11,734 bases of DNA from Methanocorpusculum sp. (GTDB lineage Archaea; Halobacteriota; Methanomicrobia; Methanomicrobiales; Methanocorpusculaceae): NCBI GenBank assembly GCA_029986195.1, contig DALTYF010000010.1, positions 1 through 11,734 of the forward strand, given 5' to 3'. Of the stretch, positions 6,595 through 11,734 are shown piece after piece. The notes beneath the pieces are model-generated. The model was not told the origin of the DNA, ran no database searches, and saw nothing but the letters and a program-made list of their open reading frames with translations. Each line of letters opens with the position of its first letter. The stretch's first letter is position 1. Both the position numbers and the translations under genes were made by a program.

Positions 6595-7509
6595 ATGGAA
6601 CATAGTGGCTCAACGCCGGCACAGGATCTTCCCTATGATCCTGAGACTCTCCGGCGCATCAATGAACATCCCTGCTACAGTCCGGAGGCACGGCACTCCT
6701 TCGGCCGCTGTCATGTTGCGGTTGCTCCCAAATGCAATATCCAGTGCAATTACTGTGTCCGTGACTTTGACTGTGTCAATGAGTCGCGGCCGGGCGTTAC
6801 CAGTATGGTGCTCCAGCCGGGAGAGGCACTGGAGCGCATCGACGAGGTCGTTGAGAAGATGAAGCACATCAAGGTTGTCGGTATCGCAGGACCGGGTGAC
6901 CCGCTTGCAAACCCCGAGACCTTTGAGACGCTCCGTCTGGTTCACGAAAAGTATCCGGATACGATTCTCTGTATCAGTACAAACGGCCTTCTTTTGCCGG
7001 ACAAGATTGATGAGCTGGAAAAATACGGTGTGCGCAACATCACGGTTACCCTGAATGCGATTGATCCTGCAATCGGTGAAAAGATTTACACCTTTGTTGA
7101 GTACGGCGGGAAAAAGTATCACGGCCGTGAAGCGGCAGAGCTTCTGCTTTCCCATCAGCTTGCGGGAATTGAGGAGGCGGTTCGGAGAAAGATGCTGGTA
7201 AAGATCAACACCGTGTATATACCCGGAGTAAATGATGCCCATATCCCAGAGATTGCCAAGAAGGTTGGTGCAATGGGTGTGTTCAACTTCAACATCATTC
7301 CCCTTATCCCCCAGTACAAGTTCAAGGATGTAATTCCGCCGACCCCTGCGGAGAAAGCGCATATGCATGAGCTGTGCGCCCCGTATGTCCGTCAGATGCG
7401 TCACTGCCAGCGCTGCCGTGCGGATGCGGTCGGTATGCTCGGCAAGGATGTGCAGAACGAGTTCGGCTGCTGCGGGAAGGGCGACGGGTCCGGAACGGGC
7501 TGCCGGTAA
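6595..7509 (+). CDS. nifB: Nitrogenase cofactor biosynthesis radical SAM protein NifB
   Basis: NifB is a radical SAM enzyme that fuses two [4Fe-4S] clusters, with insertion of a carbide and a sulfur, into NifB-co, the core precursor of the nitrogenase active-site cofactor. The 304-residue sequence shows HPCYSPEARHSFGR at 25-38, VAVAPKCNIQCNYC with the radical SAM cysteines C47, C51 and C54, then the diagnostic FDCVNESRPGVTS at 58-70, GPGDPL at 99-104, and near the end HCQRCRADAVGMLGKD. C27, C60, C271 and C274 are probably ligands of the substrate clusters, by analogy with characterised NifB. It is the short archaeal form without a NifX-like domain. The tail carries three further cysteines (C292, C293, C303) in a glycine-rich stretch. 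No nifHDK, nifEN or fdx lies in the window. A T-tract follows the stop. Confidence 0.93.
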   Translation: MEHSGSTPAQDLPYDPETLRRINEHPCYSPEARHSFGRCHVAVAPKCNIQCNYCVRDFDCVNESRPGVTSMVLQPGEALERIDEVVEKMKHIKVVGIAGPGDPLANPETFETLRLVHEKYPDTILCISTNGLLLPDKIDELEKYGVRNITVTLNAIDPAIGEKIYTFVEYGGKKYHGREAAELLLSHQLAGIEEAVRRKMLVKINTVYIPGVNDAHIPEIAKKVGAMGVFNFNIIPLIPQYKFKDVIPPTPAEKAHMHELCAPYVRQMRHCQRCRADAVGMLGKDVQNEFGCCGKGDGSGTGCR

Positions 7510-7516
7510 TACAATA

Positions 7517-7527
7517 TTTCTTTTTTT
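7517..7527 (+). terminator. T-tract terminator after nifB
   Basis: TTTCTTTTTTT begins 8 bases after the nifB stop codon and fits an archaeal T-tract terminator, separating nifB from the downstream regulator gene. Confidence 0.5.
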
Positions 7528-7582
7528 GTGATTTTCCTGACTGTATCAGATTCCCGGAGAGAATCTTTTTACGGACTCAACA

Positions 7583-7597
7583 CTTACAATATGTAAG
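7583..7597. promoter_or_regulatory. Perfect 15-base palindrome, candidate operator of the ArsR-like regulator
   Basis: CTTACAATATGTAAG consists of two perfect 6-base half-sites, CTTACA and TGTAAG, around ATA. It ends 7 bases before the regulator's ATG at 7605. There it should overlap the transcription start or the first bases of a very short leader, since a T-rich TATA-like stretch lies at about 7565-7571. Winged-helix dimers of the ArsR type bind such symmetric sites, so autorepression is the simplest reading. Confidence 0.5.
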
Positions 7598-7604
7598 CTG
7601 CACT

Positions 7605-8288
7605 ATGATGGATCAGGACGCAATAGCTCATCTTCTGGATATTCTCGGGAACCGGAACAGACGAAGGATACTTGATCTTCTCCGCCAGAAGCCGTGCTTT
7701 GTAACGGAGATCTCCGAGCGTCTGGTGATCAACCCGAAAGCGGTTATTGAGCACCTGGCAATCATGCAGAAAGAGGATGTTATTTCCTTTTATCAGGATG
7801 AAAAGCGGCGGAAATACTATTATCTGGTGCAGGACTTTGAACTTTCGGTACAGATGACAAAGCCCGAACAGCCGCCGCAGAGTATTGTTCTGGCGCCCGC
7901 GTCGGAAAGTACGGAGTCGTCTGCTCCCCCTCTGACCGATAAAATACTCATGATACGTCGTCTCTTGGACTCACGTGAGAAGCTGATCGAAAATCTGGAA
8001 GCGGTGGAAAAGGATATCGATGAGATGATGAATGATGTCATTGTCAGCGGCAGGAGTGTGTTCCAGAATAGTGTGGAGTCGGAGATTCTTCTTGCCCTCA
8101 TCTACTCGCCGCTGACACCGATAGAACTTTCCGATACCATCGGTCACCCGATCCCCGAGGTGACCGGGTCCCTGCGTACACTTGCCACAAAGGGATATGT
8201 GGAGTCGGAGGGCGGCCGCTACAGAATCAAGGGGACGCAGAAGGCTGTTGCACTTGCCGCCGGGCCGGTTCTTCCGATGCGAATCTGA
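7605..8288 (+). CDS. ArsR-like winged-helix transcriptional regulator with two wHTH domains
   Basis: This is a 227-residue DNA-binding protein. Residues 1-75 form an ArsR-type winged helix: LLDILGNRNRRRILDLLRQKP, then the recognition region VTEISERLVINPKAVIEHLAIM and a wing ending RRKYYYLV. Residues about 80-110 are a proline/serine-rich linker. A predicted coiled coil at about 112-145 (DSREKLIENLEAVEKDIDEM) probably dimerises the protein. A second winged helix at about 155-215 (SEILLALIYSPLTPIELSDTIG, then EVTGSLRTLATKGYVESEGG) follows. No cysteine pair typical of metal-sensing ArsR proteins is seen, so the signal is unknown. The ATG at 7605 is chosen because the first helix starts there; the longer open frame overlaps nifB out of frame. 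A methionine at 7608 is an alternative start. No Shine-Dalgarno is present, which suggests a near-leaderless message. A palindrome lies just upstream. Confidence 0.85.
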   Translation: MMDQDAIAHLLDILGNRNRRRILDLLRQKPCFVTEISERLVINPKAVIEHLAIMQKEDVISFYQDEKRRKYYYLVQDFELSVQMTKPEQPPQSIVLAPASESTESSAPPLTDKILMIRRLLDSREKLIENLEAVEKDIDEMMNDVIVSGRSVFQNSVESEILLALIYSPLTPIELSDTIGHPIPEVTGSLRTLATKGYVESEGGRYRIKGTQKAVALAAGPVLPMRI

Positions 8289-8299
8289 GGTTCGGTGCA

Positions 8300-8309
8300 T
8301 TTTTTGTTT
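8300..8309 (+). terminator. T-tract terminator after the regulator gene
   Basis: TTTTTTGTTT begins about 12 bases after the regulator's stop and fits an archaeal T-tract terminator. Confidence 0.4.
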
Positions 8310-8316
8310 CTGATAC

Positions 8317-8360
8317 GGGAGTTTCAGGCTCCCCGATGAATTCGGGATTGGCAATTCATT
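8317..8360. repeat. Two adjacent stem-loops between convergent genes
   Basis: GGGAG (8317-8321) pairs with CTCCC (8329-8333) around a 7-base loop. Directly next to it ATGAATT (8336-8342) pairs with AATTCAT (8353-8359) around a 10-base loop, extendable by one G-T pair. They lie in the 3' region shared by the regulator gene and rpiA and may structure or end both messages. Confidence 0.3.
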
Positions 8361-8440
8361 TTCATACCAAAAAAGATTCCGGAAAAAGTTGTACTTTACT
8401 CTATGATGCCGCGAAATCCTATCGTGACATCCTGCCCCCG

Positions 8441-8452
8441 AAAAAAAGAAAA
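8441..8452 (-). terminator. T-tract terminator after rpiA
   Basis: On the minus strand a T-rich tract (TTTTCTTTTTTT) begins 2 bases or less beyond the rpiA stop at 8453 and is followed by a C/G run. It is the clearest T-tract terminator in the window. Confidence 0.5.
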
Positions 8453-9127
8453 TTATCTTCTGCCGCCGACGATCACAACCGTTTTTGCGGTCATCGCGGC
8501 AAAAATACCATTGCCCAGAACACCCGGGATGCGGTTGATTGCCGCTTCAAGACCAGCGGGATCGGCAATTGCCCCGAACGCACAATCAATCACATAGTTG
8601 CCGTTATCAGAGATAACCGGGCCGTCCTTCTTCTTTACCCCTTCCCGCATCACCGGCTCGCCTCCAAGCTCCCGGAGTTTTTTTGCCACACTGCCGTAGG
8701 CAAACGGCAGAACCTCGATGGGCACCGCAGCATCAAGACCCGAAACTTCCTTACCGGAATCGATCACGACGACAAACTGCTTTGCCGCATCCGCCACGAC
8801 CTTCTCCCGCAGATGTGCCGCACCGCGGCCCTTGATCATCTGTTTTTTGGGATCAACCTGATCCGCACCGTCAATCGCAAGATCAAGCATCGGATGCAGG
8901 GTCAGCGTTGTAAGCGGAATCCCGTACTCCTCCGCACGCATCGCCGTCTGGTTTGAAGTGGGGACACCAAGAATACGGAGGCCTTCCGTTTTTATCCGCT
9001 CGCCCAGCCGCTCCATTGCAAAGAACACGGTTGAACCGGTTCCCAGACCGACGATCATCCCGTCTTCTACCATATTCGCCGCACGGATGCCGGCATCCTT
9101 CTTCGCTGCAACAACAGGATCACTCAT
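8453..9127 (-). CDS. rpiA: Ribose-5-phosphate isomerase A
   Basis: This 224-residue cytoplasmic enzyme interconverts ribose 5-phosphate and ribulose 5-phosphate. In methanogens that lack the oxidative pentose phosphate pathway it supplies ribose for nucleotides. Family blocks are complete: GLGTGSTV at 27-34 (phosphate loop), GVPTSNQT at 54-61, DGADQVDP at 86-93, IKGRGAAHLREKVVADAAK at 98-116, PIEVLPFA at 136-143 and DNGNYVIDC at 174-182. D86, D89, K99 and E108 keep the exact spacing of the E. coli catalytic residues D81, D84, K94 and E103. The start at 9127 is chosen over an ATG 24 codons upstream. MSDPVVAAKK fits the family N-terminus, and a strong TATA box lies 28 bases upstream, inside the would-be extension. 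No Shine-Dalgarno is present, so the message is probably leaderless. Confidence 0.92.
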   Translation of the reverse strand: MSDPVVAAKKDAGIRAANMVEDGMIVGLGTGSTVFFAMERLGERIKTEGLRILGVPTSNQTAMRAEEYGIPLTTLTLHPMLDLAIDGADQVDPKKQMIKGRGAAHLREKVVADAAKQFVVVIDSGKEVSGLDAAVPIEVLPFAYGSVAKKLRELGGEPVMREGVKKKDGPVISDNGNYVIDCAFGAIADPAGLEAAINRIPGVLGNGIFAAMTAKTVVIVGGRR

Positions 9128-9151
9128 ACCAAACTCGTATGCGGCCTTCGC

Positions 9152-9158
9152 ATATAAG
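9152..9158 (-). promoter_or_regulatory. rpiA: TATA box of rpiA (leaderless promoter)
   Basis: Read on the minus strand the motif is CTTATAT, a very good archaeal TATA box. Its centre is 28 bases from the ATG at 9127, so transcription should begin at or within a base or two of the start codon. This decides the start against the longer frame reaching 9199. Confidence 0.6.
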
Positions 9159-9290
9159 CACTTGGTGAGAGGGGCGGTACACCCTTGATTCCGGAACATC
9201 CCATGATTTGCACGGCCCTGCCCTGCAAATCGCGGGTATCAGGACAGTATGGACAACGCCTGAGAAGAGAACGATGGCAGCGCCCAACGT

Positions 9291-9298
9291 TTTTTTAT
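9291..9298 (+). promoter_or_regulatory. Candidate TATA box of the first MFS gene
   Basis: TTTTTTAT is centred about 30 bases before the ATG at 9325, the spacing expected for a near-leaderless message. The motif is T-rich rather than a classic TATA box. Confidence 0.3.
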
Positions 9299-9324
9299 CC
9301 GGGTCCCTCGTAACACTCTATATT

Positions 9325-10782
9325 ATGCAGAGTGAAACCCCCTCCGGGCGAACGTTGACACTCATTCTCTTCTCAGCTTCGCTTGCAACCTTCATGTCGG
9401 CACTTGACGGAACGATTGTCAACATTGCTCTGCCGACCATATCCGCATCGTTTGATCTCACCACCTCATCCGTCGCATGGGTCTCGACGATCTATCTGCT
9501 GGTAATGGCCGGATGCCTGCTCATCATCGGAAAAATATCCGATGTAGTCGGATTCAAAAAAATATTCCTGATAGGATTCATACTCTTCACGATTGGATCC
9601 TTCACCTGCGGATTTTTGCCGGACTTTACCGGACAGTTTTCCACACTTCTTGCATCCCGGGTACTGCAGGCACTGGGCGGCGCAATGATGACCGTGATCG
9701 CACCCGCCATGCTCTCTTACTACCTGCCGGGCGACCGGCGGGCAAAAGGAATGTCGCTTGTTGTCCTTTTTGCTGCGGTCGGCATGGCGCTCGGCCCGAC
9801 ACTCGGCGGATACCTGACCGAATACCTCTCCTGGCACTGGATATTTTTCATCAATGTACCCATCGGCATCTTTGCCGTGCTGCTGGGGTATGCGGCAATC
9901 CCGAAATCCGCGGCCGCCACTACGTCCCTGAAAGGTTTTGACAGCATCGGGGCAGTTCTCATCTTTGTCGGACTTGCCGCACTTCTTCTTTACCTTCTCC
10001 GAAGGTGTCTCGCTCGGCTGGACCTCAGCTCCTGTCCTTATATCGATCGTACTTGCGGTTCTGGGTCTCGGCGGATTCCTCTGGCGCGAGCTCCATTACA
10101 CCGACCCCCTCCTTGACCTGAGCCTCTTCACAAGCAGATCCTTTGTCGTGCTCAACGTTGTCTTCGCTCTGCTCTTCTTCACCTTCGCCGGTGCAAACTA
10201 TCTCCTGCCGTTCTATCTGGAACATGTCCACAACTACAGCGTCTCCTTTTCCGGTCTCATCATCACCGCCATGTCGGTCGGGATGATGATCACCGGAATT
10301 CTTGCCGGGCTGATCTACGCAAAACTGAAAGGAAAAATCCGGTACCTTGCGATGACAGGCGTCGCACTGATTGCGCGGCCGGGTTCTTCCTCCTGACACA
10401 CCTGACACCGATAACTGGTCTTGGTGTGATCATCTCGGCACTTGCCCTCATCGGTCTTGGTCTCGGTCTTACGACAAACCAGCTGACCACCCTCATCATG
10501 AACGCCGCCCCTGCATCAAAACAGGGCATGGTCTCAAGTCTCACGGGACTGGAACGGTTCGCTCCGATGACCATCGGTGTTGCGGTATACAACATCATCT
10601 TCATGCACGGTATCATGACTGCGGTCCGCAACTCGGGCATCACGGAAAAACCGCCGGGAGATATCGCAGCCGCAATTCTCAGTCACGGATTTGATCTGGC
10701 ATTTGTGGTCTCGGTCATCCTTGCCGCGGCTCTTTTCCTGCTGTGTATTTTTATCCGGGAAGATCCGGCAGCAGGGGAGTAA
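9325..10782 (+). pseudogene. MFS exporter of the DHA2 (14-helix) family, broken by two frameshifts
   Basis: Read across two frame changes this would be a drug/proton antiporter-like membrane protein of about 485 residues, the usual length for the DHA2 family. Frame 1 (9325-9993) gives FMSALDGTIVNIALPTI in helix 1, loop motif GKISDVVGFKK, and antiporter motif ALGPTLGGYL. At about 9993-9994 the frame shifts: the paralogue downstream reads LLYGFSEG where this gene reads LLY, a lone C, then FSEG, as if two bases were lost. Frame 2 continues, conserved, to about 10380, where a second shift of one missing or two extra bases returns to frame 1 until the TAA at 10780-10782. Unshifted translation stops at 10116 after about 263 residues, the last 40 out of frame. 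The ATG at 9325 (MQSET) matches the paralogue's MSET start; ATGs at 9208 and 9274 are alternatives. Sequencing error is the other explanation. Confidence 0.75.
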
Positions 10783-10783
10783 A

Positions 10784-10803
10784 TTCCTCCTTTTTTCCTC
10801 CTT
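10784..10803 (+). terminator. Pyrimidine-rich terminator between the MFS paralogues
   Basis: Directly after the first MFS stop, two copies of TTCCTCCTT (10784-10792 and 10795-10803) enclose a run of six T. It fits a T-tract terminator, implying that the downstream paralogue has its own promoter. Confidence 0.4.
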
Positions 10804-10810
10804 ACAACTG

Positions 10811-10817
10811 ATTATAA
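10811..10817 (+). promoter_or_regulatory. TATA box of the second MFS gene
   Basis: ATTATAA is centred 28 bases before the ATG at 10842, the same spacing as for rpiA. There is no Shine-Dalgarno before the start, so a leaderless message is likely. Confidence 0.5.
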
Positions 10818-10841
10818 CCTGTCAGTACATATAGTTCAGAA

Positions 10842-11734
10842 ATGTCAGAAACAATCGCAGATAAAGCGACAGCGGCCGGAGTAGGGCTGCTGATCTTTGT
10901 GGTTGCCCTTGCAGCATTCATGTCTGCGCTTGACGGAACCATCGTCAATATTGCAATACCCACCATCTCAGAGGTATTCGATCTTTCCGCATCTTCCGTC
11001 AGCTGGGTTGCAACGATTTACCTGCTGGTAATGGCAGGATGTATCCTCATCTGCGGAAAGGTCGCGGATGTTGTGGGATTCAAAAAAGTATTTCTTGCGG
11101 GATTTGCTATTTTTACCATTGGATCATTTGCCTGCGGATTTTTCCCGGGGCTTCTGAATTCGTACCCGTCGCTTTTGATCGGTCGTGTGCTGCAGGCACT
11201 CGGCGGATCGATGCTGATGGCAATTGCCCCGGCGATGATTACCACCTTCATTCCACCGGAACAGAAAGGAAAGGCAATGGGTATTCTGATGACAATTGCA
11301 GCCCTTGGTACTGCCCTGGGGCCGGTTCTCGGAGGATTTCTGACCCAGTATCTTTCCTGGGAATGGATCTTCTACATCAATGTACCGGTAGGAGTTCTTG
11401 CACTTGTTCTTGGGGTGAAGGCGATACCGGTACAGAATACAGGCACGGCAACACTCAAAACATTTGACAAGTACGGAGCGGTACTGATTTTCCTTGGTCT
11501 TGCAACGCTGCTGTATGGATTTTCCGAAGGACTTACGCTGGGCTGGACAGATCCGGTGATCTTCGGATGCTTTGCGGTTGCTGCAGTTACCCTTGCGGGT
11601 TTTATCATCCGTCAGCTGAAGTATTCCGAACCGCTGCTGGATCTCCGGCTCTTTACAAGTCCGAACTTTTTCCTGATGAACCTGACGTTTGTTCTGGTCA
11701 CGGCAAGTTTTGCCGGTATTAACTATCTGATGCC
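10842..11734 (+). CDS. MFS exporter of the DHA2 (EmrB/QacA-like, 14-helix) family, 3' end outside window
   Basis: About 297 residues are visible in one uninterrupted frame to the window edge. It begins MSETIADKATAAGVG, then helix 1 with FMSALDGTIVNIAIPTI, the signature of 14-helix proton-driven exporters, loop motif GKVADVVGFKKVFLAG after helix 2, RVLQALGG near helix 4, and antiporter motif ALGTALGPVLGGFL in helix 5. The visible part covers about eight or nine helices. Substrates of this family include drugs, dyes and metabolites; nothing here fixes the substrate. It is a close tandem paralogue of the broken gene upstream: more than half the residues are the same by eye over the aligned N-terminal half. 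It has its own TATA box and is probably the working copy. The stop codon lies beyond the window, so its completeness is not known. Confidence 0.85.
   Translation, partial: MSETIADKATAAGVGLLIFVVALAAFMSALDGTIVNIAIPTISEVFDLSASSVSWVATIYLLVMAGCILICGKVADVVGFKKVFLAGFAIFTIGSFACGFFPGLLNSYPSLLIGRVLQALGGSMLMAIAPAMITTFIPPEQKGKAMGILMTIAALGTALGPVLGGFLTQYLSWEWIFYINVPVGVLALVLGVKAIPVQNTGTATLKTFDKYGAVLIFLGLATLLYGFSEGLTLGWTDPVIFGCFAVAAVTLAGFIIRQLKYSEPLLDLRLFTSPNFFLMNLTFVLVTASFAGINYLM

Noticed and set aside
6610..7404. A 264-residue open frame on the minus strand
   Set aside because: It is antisense to nifB, whose motifs are complete.
7374..7604. A 77-codon N-terminal extension of the ArsR-like regulator
   Set aside because: It overlaps the nifB coding sequence in another frame, encodes nothing domain-like, and would bury the palindrome inside a gene.
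9128..9199. A 24-codon N-terminal extension of rpiA
   Set aside because: A strong TATA box falls inside it, and the family N-terminus begins at the ATG at 9127.
9985..10390. Programmed ribosomal frameshifting in the first MFS gene
   Set aside because: Neither site shows a slippery heptamer or a downstream structure, two opposite shifts would be required, and the downstream paralogue needs none.

Overview
The window reads as chromosomal DNA of a methanogenic archaeon, most likely of the order Methanomicrobiales (a Methanocorpusculum-like organism would fit, but this is inference). The grounds are an archaeal-type riboflavin-pathway reductase, a CDP-alcohol phosphatidyltransferase of the archaeal lipid type, a short NifB without a NifX domain, a two-winged-helix ArsR-type regulator, TATA boxes 28 to 30 bases before start codons instead of -35/-10 promoters, and T-tract terminators. 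Genes are mostly single or in short units, with frequent changes of strand. There is no phage, transposase, CRISPR array or complete RNA gene.

Layout. 1-284 is the 3' end of a HEAT-repeat protein (+). It converges on a membrane CDP-alcohol phosphatidyltransferase (298-945, -). A short divergent region with a nested inverted repeat (960-987) separates that gene from arfC (1062-1739, +), which acts in riboflavin/F420-type cofactor synthesis. Bases 1740-2032 are AT-richer, hold no gene, and contain a 60-base tRNA-like remnant. A small serine alpha/beta hydrolase (2033-2641, +) with its own strong Shine-Dalgarno follows and may be acquired. On the minus strand a giant TPR protein of about 30 repeats (3227-6460) is followed with no spacing (TGA directly before ATG) by rlmH (2750-3226), a ribosomal RNA methyltransferase. 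Divergently lies nifB (6595-7509, +), then an ArsR-like regulator (7605-8288, +) with a perfect 15-base palindrome just before its start, a good candidate for an autoregulatory operator. rpiA (8453-9127, -) converges on the regulator and appears to be made from a leaderless transcript. Two tandem DHA2-type MFS exporters (+) end the window: the first (9325-10782) is broken by two compensating frameshifts, and the second (10842 to the edge) is intact as far as it can be read.

How it fits together. Most genes are housekeeping or cofactor genes: lipid headgroup, riboflavin/F420 precursor, ribose-5-phosphate, nitrogenase cofactor and rRNA methylation. The accessory parts are the hydrolase islet and the MFS pair. 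I do not see a clearly new multi-gene system. The best leads are the abutting TPR-rlmH unit, the regulator with its palindrome beside nifB, the decaying member of the exporter pair, and the tRNA-like remnant beside the possibly acquired hydrolase.
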